A stretch of 64,000 nucleotides of DNA from assembly GCA_003576905.1 (NCBI GenBank), contig QEVG01000019.1:1-64000 (forward strand), in the 5' to 3' direction. Position numbers and translations under genes: made by a program. Under the pieces are notes generated by a model. It was not told the DNA's origin. It saw nothing but the letters and a program-made list of their open reading frames with translations, and made no database searches. Positions within the stretch are counted from its first letter, which is position 1, and each line of letters starts with the position of its first letter. The DNA is from Planctomycetota bacterium (lineage in GTDB: Bacteria; Planctomycetota; Phycisphaerae; UBA1845; UTPLA1). Positions 20,691 to 31,200 of the stretch are shown here, one piece after another.

Positions 20691-22103
20691 CTACTGCGCT
20701 TTGTACACGACAAACGACACATCGATCTGGTCGCTCATGAACTGGTCGCATCCGCCGGTGCATTTCACGTATATCTTGAACTTACCGTTCGCATCGGGCT
20801 TGCCCGCGCGGGCGTCAAACGTGTAAGGCGTGGTAGCGGGATTGTTGTAAACGATATCGGCAACGACCACCCAATACTGCGCATTGGTCTCATCGAGCAC
20901 TGTTACGTCGTAGTGCGCGTCGCCGTTTCCCGGATCTCCCCACTTGAACAGAACGACATTTCCCGAATCGTTGGTCAGCGCGTTCGTCGGGTAGGCAATG
21001 GTGCCAAAAGCGATCGGAGTGCCTCGGTTCAGGACGTTTCCACAGTGGGCCAGCAACTGCCCCTGGGCTTCGATGTGGCCGACGACTTCGACATCGCCGA
21101 CGAACTTGCCCGCGAGCCCCGACCCGGCTGTGATGACCTCAAGGGCGTTTGACGTGCTGGCCGGGTTGGTGATTTCCAGCAGGGCCGCTCGCCCCAAGCC
21201 CGTGTTTCGCCCCGAGATCGTGTTGGACGTGTTGTTGGCATTCGTCGTTTCAAACCGAGCGGCACTGCCGCCCGCGCCGACGGTCGTGACCTCCAGGGCG
21301 TTGGCAGCGCTGGACGCATTCGTAATCTGAAACCAACCGGCTCGCCCTGTGCCGCCGATGCCTCGAATGGCCGCGCCGGACCCGTTCGTCTCGACGCGTA
21401 GGCAATCACTCGTGTTAAGCGTACTCTCATTGCGGAAATAACCCGCGCGCCCGCTGCTTCCGAGGTTGTAGCCGTGGATGGCATGCGCGCCGCCCGACGT
21501 CTGACCATACAGCGCGGCACCGGCGCCCGACGTCGTCGCCACGACGCCTGCTCCGCTTCCCGTGGTGTGGGCGTAAACGGCGTTTCCGCCCGCATCCGTT
21601 GATACATCCAGTCCGTGTCCGGCGCCGGACATCAGCGCCATGGCGTTTCCGGTGCCCTGCTGGTCGAGGGTGACGAGCGTCGATGCGTTCTGGTTTACAC
21701 CGACGTACGGAAGGGCCAGACCGATGGCATACGGGGCCGGCGTCAGTTCCTGGCGTGGAAGCAGCGACGTGTAGGAGCCCGCAGATGCGCCGGGTCGGAC
21801 CGCCACATCCAGCCAGCGTGCATATCCCGAGATCGAGTCGCCGAAGTCAAGCTTGACGGTGAATAAGCCATCGACGACTTCGAGGTCGGGCACGATGATC
21901 GGCGTGCCGGTCAGGAATCCGAGGGGCCAGTCGCCGGTGGCGAGACTGAACTGAAAGTCGTACAAGCCGTTTGCGGCTTCACCGTTGTCGGTGAGCCGAC
22001 CCTGGTACGTAAATGTCGTGCCGACATCCGCCCCGCTGAGCGGCGTTGTAAGCCACGCCACGACCGTCAGTGCAACACAGACATGGATCATTGCTGATTT
22101 CAT
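20691..22103 (-). CDS. Secreted fibre-like repeat protein
   Basis: It starts at ATG 22103, eight bases after AGGAG. Residues 1-25 are a signal peptide. The N-terminal part (TFTYQGRLTDNGEAANGLYD and following) is a beta domain common at the start of planctomycete exported proteins. Residues ~150-340 consist of degenerate short repeats rich in G, A, S, T and N (for example GRAGYFRNESTLNTS, GRAGWFQITNASSAANALEV, GRAALLEITNPASTSNALEV), as in beta-helical fibre or tail-spike stalks. The end (~350-470) is a compact domain with two cysteines in KCTGGC. It is the middle gene of the operon. The likely role is a surface fibre or adhesin; no enzyme motif was seen. Confidence 0.75.
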   Translation of the reverse strand: MKSAMIHVCVALTVVAWLTTPLSGADVGTTFTYQGRLTDNGEAANGLYDFQFSLATGDWPLGFLTGTPIIVPDLEVVDGLFTVKLDFGDSISGYARWLDVAVRPGASAGSYTSLLPRQELTPAPYAIGLALPYVGVNQNASTLVTLDQQGTGNAMALMSGAGHGLDVSTDAGGNAVYAHTTGSGAGVVATTSGAGAALYGQTSGGAHAIHGYNLGSSGRAGYFRNESTLNTSDCLRVETNGSGAAIRGIGGTGRAGWFQITNASSAANALEVTTVGAGGSAARFETTNANNTSNTISGRNTGLGRAALLEITNPASTSNALEVITAGSGLAGKFVGDVEVVGHIEAQGQLLAHCGNVLNRGTPIAFGTIAYPTNALTNDSGNVVLFKWGDPGNGDAHYDVTVLDETNAQYWVVVADIVYNNPATTPYTFDARAGKPDANGKFKIYVKCTGGCDQFMSDQIDVSFVVYKAQ

Positions 22104-22230
22104 TGCACGAGCTCCTTGCGCATTCGTATGGTGTCAGTGAGATTCCCGGGCCGGCCCTTACATCAGGGCTGAGTACAAACCGGGTCGTTCAAGGGAAGTT
22201 GCATATGAGAGTTTCAGAGTCCGGCGGGCA

Positions 22231-23349
22231 TCAGAACAGCGATGTCGGATCCGCGTTCGTATGAACAAGATCGCCAATGCTGCCTGCCAAGCCCTGGACC
22301 GGATCACCCGTGATCGTAACGGCGCCGCCGATTCCGCCTCCGCCGCCACAGGATCCGCCGCCGCCACCACCAGCTCGATTGGCGCTGTTCACGCTGCCAG
22401 CTGCGCCGCCGGTACCGGGCAAGCCGCCAGCGACGCTGATTGTTCCGGTCTGAATGGACGGGCAGACGAGATGAACGATGCCGCCGCCGCCGCCGCCGCC
22501 GGGACCGTCGTGGCTGTTGCTGGCGCCGCCGTTTCCACCAAGCGCCTGAATCACGCCGGAATTTGCGATGGAGAGAGGAGATGCAAGCACGATGACACCG
22601 CCTGCTCCGCCGCCTCCGCCGCCGTTCGTGTTGGAGCTGAAGGCGTGGTCACCGTCGGCCATGAGGGTTGCATTGGCGGAGTTAACGATGCCGCCTTGTG
22701 CCAGGATGACCAGCGTGCCGCCGCCATGACCACCCGTCGCCGTCACGCTGCCGGCACCGCCTCCGCCGCCGATGAGTCCCGGCAGGAGGATGCCGGCCGC
22801 TTCGCCCTGGTTAACTCCATTGCCGCCTCGGCCTCCGCCGAGACTCTCGCCAAAAACGCTGTATTCACCGCCGCCCGCGATTTCACCATTGATGGCCGGG
22901 GAGGGCGGACTGTAGGAGTAGGTAACGCCGGTGTCGTAGTAGCCTCCGCCGCCCGAGCCGGAGAGGGGGGCGACTTTCACCGTGCCATGGTTGGTGAATG
23001 TCCCAGTGCACCGAATGACGGTCCCGCTGGGGACGACCAGTGTCGCCCCGGCCTCGATGGTCACATCCGTGAACTGAAGATTGTGATCCTGAACCACATC
23101 AGAGTGAAGCCATTTGGATGGCACACCGCTGATTGTCAGCGCGCCCGCCGATCCGTCGCCATAAATGCGTAACTGGCCGTCCGGGCCCATCAATCCCTGA
23201 AGACCTTGTGGCCCCTGCGGACCTGACGGACCGGGGACGGCGGTGGCGCCTGCGACATCGCCTGCCGTCGAAGTGCCACAGCCCGCCGTGGCCGCCACGA
23301 GCAGGCATGAAATGCCAAGCCCCATCCATACTTTCCATTTCGTTGTCAT
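22231..23349 (-). CDS. Collagen-like, glycine-rich lipoprotein
   Basis: ATG 23349 follows AGGAG. The N-terminus is a lipoprotein signal (CLLVAATAGC, lipid cysteine at residue 24). Collagen-like triplets follow (GPSGPQGPQGLQGLMGPDG). The remainder is a glycine-rich domain with blocks such as GGGGGGAGG and GGNGG, plus valine- and threonine-rich strands, suggestive of a beta-roll. It is the first gene of the operon with the fibre-like and dockerin proteins downstream. It probably sits on the outer surface. The glycine-rich part resembles proteins annotated only as collagen-like or hypothetical. No function is assigned. Confidence 0.75.
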   Translation of the reverse strand: MTTKWKVWMGLGISCLLVAATAGCGTSTAGDVAGATAVPGPSGPQGPQGLQGLMGPDGQLRIYGDGSAGALTISGVPSKWLHSDVVQDHNLQFTDVTIEAGATLVVPSGTVIRCTGTFTNHGTVKVAPLSGSGGGGYYDTGVTYSYSPPSPAINGEIAGGGEYSVFGESLGGGRGGNGVNQGEAAGILLPGLIGGGGGAGSVTATGGHGGGTLVILAQGGIVNSANATLMADGDHAFSSNTNGGGGGGAGGVIVLASPLSIANSGVIQALGGNGGASNSHDGPGGGGGGGIVHLVCPSIQTGTISVAGGLPGTGGAAGSVNSANRAGGGGGGSCGGGGGIGGAVTITGDPVQGLAGSIGDLVHTNADPTSLF

Positions 23350-23575
23350 GGTTCGTTCTCCTCAGACGGATTCGAATTGAATCGTTTGCCCGCGGACCCG
23401 CCCGGGCCCGTCTTCCGTAAATGCAGGAAATAGCCGTCAACCCCTTGGAGGAACCGCCCATTTTTTTTTCGATCGGCCGGTGGGTCGGCACATATGCCCG
23501 TTGCCGCCGCAGTGGATGAGCTCGTCGCCCCCGGCCGGGGCCGCCTTCGGCCTGCTGTACCGTCGAAACATTGGT

Positions 23576-24169
23576 ATGATGAAGGTCGTGAACGACCCAA
23601 ATGGCACCCAGGCTGTTCGGGAAGCCACCCGGCTGCTCCGAGGTTTGTCCGAAGCCGGCCCGGCGGCGGTCGATCAGCTCATGCCCGTTTTGTACGACGA
23701 GCTGCGGGCACTGGCGGCGTCCTATCTCCGGAAGGAACGAGCGGGCCACACATTGGAACCGACGGCGCTGGTAAACGAGGTCTATGTCCGTCTGGCCGGG
23801 CAGGCGAACGTCAGCTGGAGCGATCGGGCCCATTTCATGGCGCTGGCGGCGAAAGCCATGCGGAATACACTGGTGAATCATGCGGAGGCAAGGGCCGCCG
23901 AGAAGCGGGGCGGCGGCGTGCGGCCGGTGCTCTTGTCGACGTCGATCCTTCCATCGAAGGGCAACGATATTGACACGATGGAACTCCACGAAGCCCTGAC
24001 CCGTCTGGGCGCGCTTGATGCGCGGAAGGTACAGGTCGTGGAAATGAGGTTCTTCGGCGGCATGACCGTGGAGGAAATCGCGCACGTGCTGGGAGTTTCC
24101 ACGTCGACGGTGGAAGCCGACTGGCGCATGGCTCGAGCGTGGCTATCAAGCGAAATGGCGAATGAGTAA
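23576..24169 (+). CDS. ECF-type RNA polymerase sigma factor (sigma/kinase pair 1)
   Basis: The length and motifs are those of the planctomycete/acidobacterial ECF family linked to Ser/Thr kinases: region 2 has LMPVLYDELRALAASYL and LEPTALVNEVYVRL, and region 4 has VVEMRFFGGMTVEEIAHVLG then an HTH with WRMARAWL. ATG codons at 23576 and 23579 fit the family start; the longer frame from 23480 does not. No anti-sigma gene follows; instead a kinase gene starts 130 bases downstream. It presumably directs RNA polymerase to a small regulon under control of the kinase. The targets are unknown. Confidence 0.88.
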   Translation: MMKVVNDPNGTQAVREATRLLRGLSEAGPAAVDQLMPVLYDELRALAASYLRKERAGHTLEPTALVNEVYVRLAGQANVSWSDRAHFMALAAKAMRNTLVNHAEARAAEKRGGGVRPVLLSTSILPSKGNDIDTMELHEALTRLGALDARKVQVVEMRFFGGMTVEEIAHVLGVSTSTVEADWRMARAWLSSEMANE

Positions 24170-24299
24170 GTGCGGCCGCGCGCTTGCGCGCGGCATGGAG
24201 GTGAGCCTCCGGGCGTCCGTCGGTCGCGGCAACGGCGGGACCCTTCAATTTGCCGGGGCATCGGGCTGGTAAAAACAGTGTTCATGGGAAGTGACACTC

Positions 24300-27200
24300 A
24301 TGACGCCCGAATTATTTCGCAAGGCGGAAGAGATCTTCCAGACGGCATGCAAACTGCCGGCGTCGGAGCAGGCGGCCTTCGTGCATCAGGCCTGCGACGG
24401 ACACGACGCCCTGATGAGCCATGTCTTGCGCCTGCTCGCACACGATCAGCGGCCCGGGTTCCGCATGGACACAGCGGTCGGGGGCGCGGTTCGCGCCGTC
24501 GGGGAGACACTCTTTCTTCGGCCCCCGGCACCGGTGCCGAGCCGCATCGGCGCCTATCGCATTCTCAGGCAGATTGGCGAAGGCGGATTCGGCGTGGTCT
24601 ATCTGGCCGAACAGGAACGCCCACGCCGCACGGTTGCGCTGAAGGTCGTTCGGTGGACACAAACGTCCCCCGACGCACTGCGGCGATTCGAGCACGAAAC
24701 TCACATCCTCGGCCGGCTTCAGCACGCGGGCATCGCGCAGATCTTCGAGGCGGGCGTCGCCGAGGCTGTCTTCGATTCCGCGCCAGCGCTTTCCACGCCG
24801 TCGCAAGTGCCATACTATGCTATGGAGTACATTCAGGGCCGGAATCTCCTGGCCTACGCGGAGGAGCCGGGTCCGGCGCGCGGTCCTCTGGATGTGGCCG
24901 AGCGGCTGGAGCTCATCGCCCGCGTCTGCGATGCACTTCAGCACGCCCATCAAAACGGAATCATTCATCGCGACCTGAAGCCGGACAACATTCTTGTTGT
25001 GGATTCGACGATCAGTGCGCCGCTCATGTCACCGTCAGGGACGCGCCAGTTCACCGCGCAGCCGAAGTTGCTCGATTTTGGAATCGCCCGCGCGTTGGAA
25101 GGCGACGGACAGCTGCTCCTCCGGCAGACCGGTATGGGGCAGCTCGTCGGCACCCCGGCCTACATGAGCCCGGAACAGGTGAAAGGCGACCCGTCGCGGG
25201 TCGACACCCGGTCGGATATCTACACGGTCGGCGTGCTGCTGTATCAGCTCCTGGCGAATCGGATGCCCTATTCGTTCGGCCAGGGCAGCATGATGGAGAT
25301 TGTCCGGGCCATCGAGGAACAGCCAATCCCGCCGCTGCGCACGGCCAGCATTTCTCGAACCGGGCGGATCAGCGCGGACATTGAGGCTATCGCGCTCAAG
25401 GCGCTTTCAAAGGATCGGGACCGCCGCTATCAGACAGCCGAGGCGCTTGCTTCGGATATCCGGCGCTTTCTCGCGGATGAGCCCATCGAAGCGAAACGGG
25501 ATTCCGCCCTGTACCTTCTCCGCAAGAACGTCAAGCGCTACCGCGGCGCGCTTGCGGCCGCCGCGGCGTTCGTCGTTCTTCTCGTGGTGTTCGCCGTCTG
25601 GGCGGCCGCCCAGGCGCGCACCAATCGACGACTTGCCGACGAGTCGATCGCTGCGCGAAATGACGCCGTCGCCCAGCGCGATCGCGCCAACCAGACGGCC
25701 CGGCGGCTCACTGTCGAAATGGCACATGGCAACATCGAGCGCGGCCGCGCTCTGACGCTCGCCGGAAACTACCTTGATGCCGGCCGGCTGATCTGGCGCG
25801 AGTTTCTGTCGTCGCCTGAATCCCGGCCTGCGCTGTGGGCCCTCCGCGAATTCTATGCGCGTTTCCCCATTGCGGCGTCGATGCGCACCCACATCCCCAT
25901 CTCCCGTGCGGTGGCCGTCTGCGCCGACGGGGCCCGGCTCGCGGTCAGCGGGGACAGCGATCTCATTGAGATCTGGGATCTGCGATCGAACCGACGCGAA
26001 CGCGTGCTTACCGGTCATCAAGGATACGTGGTCGGCCTGGCTTTCCATCCGCGCGAAAACCAACTCGCCTCGGCCGGCTGGGATGGAACGGTGCGCACTT
26101 GGGACGCGTCGAGCGGCCGGCCCGTGCATGTTCACTCGGCCCACAAGCCGCGCGCGCTCGACGTCTGCTACTCCCCGGACGGCGAACTGCTTTACTCCGT
26201 CGGTTCAGACCGCGTACTTCGCGTGTGGCGTTCGGCGTCGGGCGACCAGGTTTTCGGAACGCCGCCGCTTGCGTCTGCCCTGAGCTGCCTGGCCATCAGC
26301 GCGGACGGCATGCGCCTGGCAGTGGGTCAAAGCAACGGAGCGATCTCCGTTTTTCACACCGCCAAACTGGGCTCATCGGACTCGGAACCGGTGGTCCTGA
26401 AAGGTCATCGTGACTTGATCGAATGTGTGGCGTTTTCTCGCGACGGCGAATGGCTGGCATCGAGCGCCAGCGCGCAGGATCGCGCCGTCAAGCTCTGGCG
26501 AATGAAGACGGGAACCTGCGAGGCCACACTGACGCCGTCGGTCGGGGCCATCGAGTCGCTCTTGTTCTCGCACGACGGGCGCATCCTTTATGGAGGCGGG
26601 TGGTTCACCATCGACGCCTGGGATGTGCGCCGGCGGGAGCGAATCGATCGGATTTCCAAGGGAAAGTGCAGTGGACTGGCCTTCTCCGGTCAGGGTCGAA
26701 AACTGATCGGCGTCACGATGAATGACGTACGAATGTGGGATCTATCGACCTCGGCCGTCCTGGAACGCCTTGGACCCCAATCCGGAAGATCGGTGGCTTT
26801 CGATCCGCTTGGCCCGTTCCTCGCGACGGTACAGGAAGATGGCTCGGTCGAGTTGAGAGACCCGATCACATGGACGGTCTGTTCACACCTCTCCGCGCGC
26901 CACGTGAACAATCCGAACGACCCGCGCCTCTACCGCGTGCGCGCTGTCTGTTTCAATCCGGGAGGCTCCAAAGTCGTTTCGGTCTCGCGCGATCGCGTTC
27001 TTCACCAATGGGATGTGGGAACGGGCAAATCCCTGAACCAGATCGAAGGCGTCAATTTCCTTACGCATCAGGCCGTGGCGTTCAGCCCGGATGGAGCGTA
27101 CTGGGCCCTGGCAAGAAACCATGCGGCGTTCAACGTCTTTCCGATCCGCGAGGACGTGCCGACGGCGACGCTGGCGGCCGGCGGGTATGAGGCATTGTCC

Positions 27201-27809
27201 ATCTTGTTTTCGCCGGACGGCAGGATGCTTGCAACGACTGGTCGCGAGCACGGCGCCCGCCTGTGGTCACTTGACGGCCGCCTGCTCCACAAGCTGGAAT
27301 GCGCGGCGCCGACCTGGTGCCTGGCCTTCAGCCCCGACGGGTCGAAACTGCTTTCCGGGACATGGGGATCCACCATCGAGGTGTGGGACGTGAACAGCGG
27401 TCGCCACGAGCGATCCATGGAGGGGCACAACGCGACGGTCTGGGGGCTTCAATTCAAGCCGGATGATCCGGATGTCCTCGCTTCGTGCAGCAGTGACGGC
27501 ACCGTGCGATTCTGGAGTCTCTCCACCGGGCGAAACCTCGCCACACTCGATACTTGCGGTGCGAACGAGGCGATTGCAGCGTCGTTCAGCCCGGACGGAG
27601 AGCTGTTTGCTGTTGCCTGCTCGAACCACGAAGTGTGCGTATGGAAATTCGCTGCGATGGATGAGCGGATACTCGGAAACCTTCCATACCACCTGGAGCA
27701 GTTCGAGCAGACCGAAGGCGCCCACATCAACCCGGAGGACGTTCGCAGGCAACTGAATGCCCCGAACAGCAATACTCAGTCGTTGGGGCGCAATGTCATT
27801 GCCAATTAG
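24300..27809 (+). CDS. Membrane Ser/Thr protein kinase with WD40 propellers (pair 1)
   Basis: ATG 24300 has GGGAAG eight bases upstream; an in-frame GTG at 24291 is less well placed. The cytoplasmic Hanks-type kinase has GEGGFG (~93), ALKVV, HRDLKPDN (~223), DFG (~259) and GTPAYMSPEQ, so it should be active. A transmembrane helix spans ~413-440 (AAAAAFVVLLVVFAVWAAA). A coiled linker and about a dozen WD40 repeats follow (~530-1130, for example ASAGWDGTVRTWD and ASCSSDGTVRFWS). WD40 propellers serve as binding platforms, so the outer part may sense a ligand or protein. It is paired with the sigma factor just upstream. Substrates are unknown; the sigma factor is an obvious candidate. Confidence 0.9.
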   Translation: MTPELFRKAEEIFQTACKLPASEQAAFVHQACDGHDALMSHVLRLLAHDQRPGFRMDTAVGGAVRAVGETLFLRPPAPVPSRIGAYRILRQIGEGGFGVVYLAEQERPRRTVALKVVRWTQTSPDALRRFEHETHILGRLQHAGIAQIFEAGVAEAVFDSAPALSTPSQVPYYAMEYIQGRNLLAYAEEPGPARGPLDVAERLELIARVCDALQHAHQNGIIHRDLKPDNILVVDSTISAPLMSPSGTRQFTAQPKLLDFGIARALEGDGQLLLRQTGMGQLVGTPAYMSPEQVKGDPSRVDTRSDIYTVGVLLYQLLANRMPYSFGQGSMMEIVRAIEEQPIPPLRTASISRTGRISADIEAIALKALSKDRDRRYQTAEALASDIRRFLADEPIEAKRDSALYLLRKNVKRYRGALAAAAAFVVLLVVFAVWAAAQARTNRRLADESIAARNDAVAQRDRANQTARRLTVEMAHGNIERGRALTLAGNYLDAGRLIWREFLSSPESRPALWALREFYARFPIAASMRTHIPISRAVAVCADGARLAVSGDSDLIEIWDLRSNRRERVLTGHQGYVVGLAFHPRENQLASAGWDGTVRTWDASSGRPVHVHSAHKPRALDVCYSPDGELLYSVGSDRVLRVWRSASGDQVFGTPPLASALSCLAISADGMRLAVGQSNGAISVFHTAKLGSSDSEPVVLKGHRDLIECVAFSRDGEWLASSASAQDRAVKLWRMKTGTCEATLTPSVGAIESLLFSHDGRILYGGGWFTIDAWDVRRRERIDRISKGKCSGLAFSGQGRKLIGVTMNDVRMWDLSTSAVLERLGPQSGRSVAFDPLGPFLATVQEDGSVELRDPITWTVCSHLSARHVNNPNDPRLYRVRAVCFNPGGSKVVSVSRDRVLHQWDVGTGKSLNQIEGVNFLTHQAVAFSPDGAYWALARNHAAFNVFPIREDVPTATLAAGGYEALSILFSPDGRMLATTGREHGARLWSLDGRLLHKLECAAPTWCLAFSPDGSKLLSGTWGSTIEVWDVNSGRHERSMEGHNATVWGLQFKPDDPDVLASCSSDGTVRFWSLSTGRNLATLDTCGANEAIAASFSPDGELFAVACSNHEVCVWKFAAMDERILGNLPYHLEQFEQTEGAHINPEDVRRQLNAPNSNTQSLGRNVIAN

Positions 27810-28207
27810 ATCCAGCCTACACGCAAGAACCCCGTTGACCTGTGCAGGCGAGCGTCCATCGACCATTCAGCGATGAAGCGCATCAGGCCCTGGAGGGAAC
27901 TCATTCGGGCGCGTCAGAAGACAAACTTTGAACGCAGCGAGGGTTCGATGATCGGACATGTGATGACCGGTCCTGCAAAGATTCGATTGCGAGGCGCCGC
28001 CATTCAAATGGATCCCCGAATGCACCCAGCAGTGCAGGCTATGGAATCCGACGCTGCGAATGCCGGGCCCGGTCCTGCCTGAGACCCGAGCAACGAGGCC
28101 GGCCCCATGACGCCGCACTGGCCATCCGCACGCCGCCCGCATGCAGCGCACGCAGCCCGGGTTCCTCCGCAAGAGACGAGCATGCTCGGCTCTGCGGAGT
28201 TCGCGCC
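27810..28207. other. Intergenic region without a recognised gene
   Basis: It lies between the converging ends of the WD40 kinase (plus) and the giant beta-helix protein (minus). Only short, low-quality frames are present. No clear terminator or RNA gene was found. Confidence 0.5.
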
Positions 28208-31200
28208 TTACTGCGCAAGGAGCTGCTGCGTCCAGGCCAGAAGATCGAGGCCGTCGACGAGGCTGTCACCGTTCATGTCGCCGTTCATGATGTCGCATTC
28301 GGGATAAGCAGCCGCGTAGCCGTCCGGATCGATGAGTGCCAGCACCATGGCCGGCACGTCGTCCATGTCGAATACGCCGTCACAGTTCATGTCGCCGGGC
28401 ACGCCGCAGGCGCCTTCCGGCGCGGTCGTCACGCTGACGCCGTACTCGTCAAAGGCCTGCCGACCCGTACCGAAGGGATCGCCGAAGAGCACGTATGAAC
28501 CGGCGTCGCGTCGGATGTCGCATTCGCCCATCGCGCCGCCGCCCCGCTCAAACCAGACATGCTCAATGAGATACTCGCCGGCCGCCAGGTAGATGGGACC
28601 GCTCATCGCGTCGTGCGGCGCGGAGAGCACGTCATCCAGGATGATGGTCTCACCGACATCGAACTGGTTGTTTCCATTCAGGTCGACCCGCAGGCGCGAG
28701 CCGTCGTCGGTGTTGTTGCGGAATTCGTAGTTGCCCGCCACACGAATTTGCAGGTAGCCCCAGGACCGCACCACGAAATTCTCCTCGTCGCCCATGCCCA
28801 GGCCCGGGGGATTGGTGTCACCGGGATAGCGGCCGGTGTTCGCGGACGGATTGGCATGATTGACGACCGGCAATGTTCCACTGCCGAGTATGCTGCCGCT
28901 GATCATTGCGTCATCGGCGTCCGCGAGATTGGAAATCGTTGCATTGCCCGCGCGCCGGTGGGTGGACGCATTCCAACCGGCGGGGAAAGGAATCTCCGGA
29001 CAGAGGTCACACGCATCGCCGAAGGTATCTCCGTCCGTGTCCAGCTGATCGGGGTTGTAGACTGTGTTGCAGTTGTCGCAGCTTTCGGTCCTGCCGTCGC
29101 CGTCGACGTCGGCGCCACAGGGAACGCCCTCGCCGAGCCAGGTGCCGCCGGCGCTGACGCATTCCGGCTCGGTGAGTTCAGTGCATCCCGGCGCCGCCGG
29201 CAGACAGCACGCCCCCTGCGGAAGCATGATGACCAGCCCGTGAAAGAGGCCGGCGGCGATTGCCACGACCTCGTCATTCAGGGGCGGCACATTCAATTGA
29301 CCTGTGTCGTTCCTTCCCCATGCTGCCACCGAACCGTCGTCCCTGAGGCCCAGGCTAAACTCAAAGCCGCCCGCAATCCTGACGTAATCACCGTTCGGCG
29401 CCGGAACATTTAGCTGGCCGAAATTACCCAGTCCCCACGCCGAAATGGAGCCATCGGACTTCAATCCGAGACTGTGGAACCCACCGGCCGCCACGGCCGT
29501 AAAGCCGCTGTTCGGGGCAGGAACATTGAGCTGGCCAAAACTGTGCTGGCCCCACGCCACAATCGATCCGTCGGCTTTCAGGCCGAGACTGTGGTAGTGT
29601 CCGGCGGCGATTGCCACGAAGCCGCTGTTCGGCACGGGAACGATTGACTGGCCGTAGTGTGGGAAATTCCCCGTGTTCGTCGTGCCGGCGCCCCACGCGA
29701 CGACGGAGCCGTCGGCCTTCAGGCCGATGCTGTGATAACCGCCGGCGGCGACGGCCACGAAATTGTTGTTCGAACCTGGCACGTTGAGCTGCCCGCTGTC
29801 ATTGAGTCCCCATGTGGCGATGGAACCATTGGCCTTGAGGGCGATTCCGTGATACTGGCCGGCTGCGATCGCCACATAATCGCTATTGGGCGAGGGCACG
29901 CTAAGCTCGCCGCTGAAATTGAGTCCCCACGCAGCGATCGACCCATCAACCTTCAGACCCAGGCTGAATCGCGAGCCACCCGCAATCTGAACGAAGTCGG
30001 CATTCGGAGCCGGCACGTTGAGTTGGCCCTGTACGTTTTGCCCCCAGCCCACGACATATCCACCAAACTTGGGGGGACAGTTCGTCGTGCCGCACTTGGT
30101 CCCACCGCCCTGCCATGTTCCGCCGAATTCCACGCACGGTTCTTCAAACAACTGCACGCAGTAATTGAGGTGGAGGCAGCAGGCGCCGAGCGCCAGTGGA
30201 CAGCCCACGCTGTCAATTGGCGTGCCGGGTGGCGTGTCCGGGCATTGATCGCACGAATCCGGAATGGCATCGCCGTCGCTGTCGGGGCCGCAAGGCACGG
30301 CCTCGCCCACCCAGCTGCCGTCCGCGCCCTCGCAATCGGCCTCTGACAACTGATCGCACCACGGCGACTCGGGCAGGCAGCAGGCGCCGACGGGACAACC
30401 CGCCGCGTTAACGGTCGCACCGGCATTCGTGCCGGGGCACTGGTCGCATGCATCGCCGACGCCATCATCATCGCTGTCCGACTGGTCGGGGTTGCTCACT
30501 GACAGGCAGTTATCGCAGGCATCGCCGATGCCGTCCGCGTCCGTATCCGTCTGATCGACGTTTTGAACCATCGGGCAGTTGTCGCACACGTCGCCGACGC
30601 CGTCGCCGTCGGTATCGGTCTGATCGTGGAGACCGGGAACCATGGCAACTGTCACGCCGTAGGATGTGTACGCGTCACTTCCGGCGTTGGTGGGATCGCC
30701 GAAGAGTATGAACGGCCCGCCATCGCGGCTGATATCGCACTCGCCCATCGCGCCGCCACCGCGCTCGAACCACACGTGCTCAATCAGGTACTCGCCGGGT
30801 GCGAGGGCAATGCTGTTGCTGAGCCAGTCGTGCGGCGCGGAGAGATTGTCGTCCAGGATAATTGTCTCGCCCGTACCAAACTCGCCGTTTCGGTTGAGAT
30901 CGAGTCGCAGGCGCGAGCCATCGTCCGTGCGATTGCGGAATACGTAATTGCCGGCCTCGCGGATGCGCAGGTAGCCTCGCGAGCGAACGGTGAAATCGTC
31001 CTCGCTGCCGGTGCTGAGACCGTATGGGTTGAAGTCGCCGGGATATCGACCCGTGATCCCTGCTGGGTTGGCGTAGTTAATCACCGGCACGCTGCCGCTG
31101 CCGGGCATGACGCCGTTATTTATGGCATCATCAGCGAGAGAGAGGTTGTTGATGATGGCGTTTCCAACGCGGCGATGGGTCGAGGATTCCCATCCGTAGG

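Noticed and set aside
19863-21152. 429-codon plus-strand frame across the repeat and two minus-strand genes
   Set aside because: It overlaps well-supported minus-strand genes with signal peptides and ribosome sites; part of its translation comes from the dispersed repeat.
22231-23349. Plus-strand alanine-rich frame (22261-23172) opposite the lipoprotein
   Set aside because: It is the antisense of a glycine-rich gene (GGC/GCC repeats); the minus strand has a ribosome site, lipobox and collagen-like triplets.
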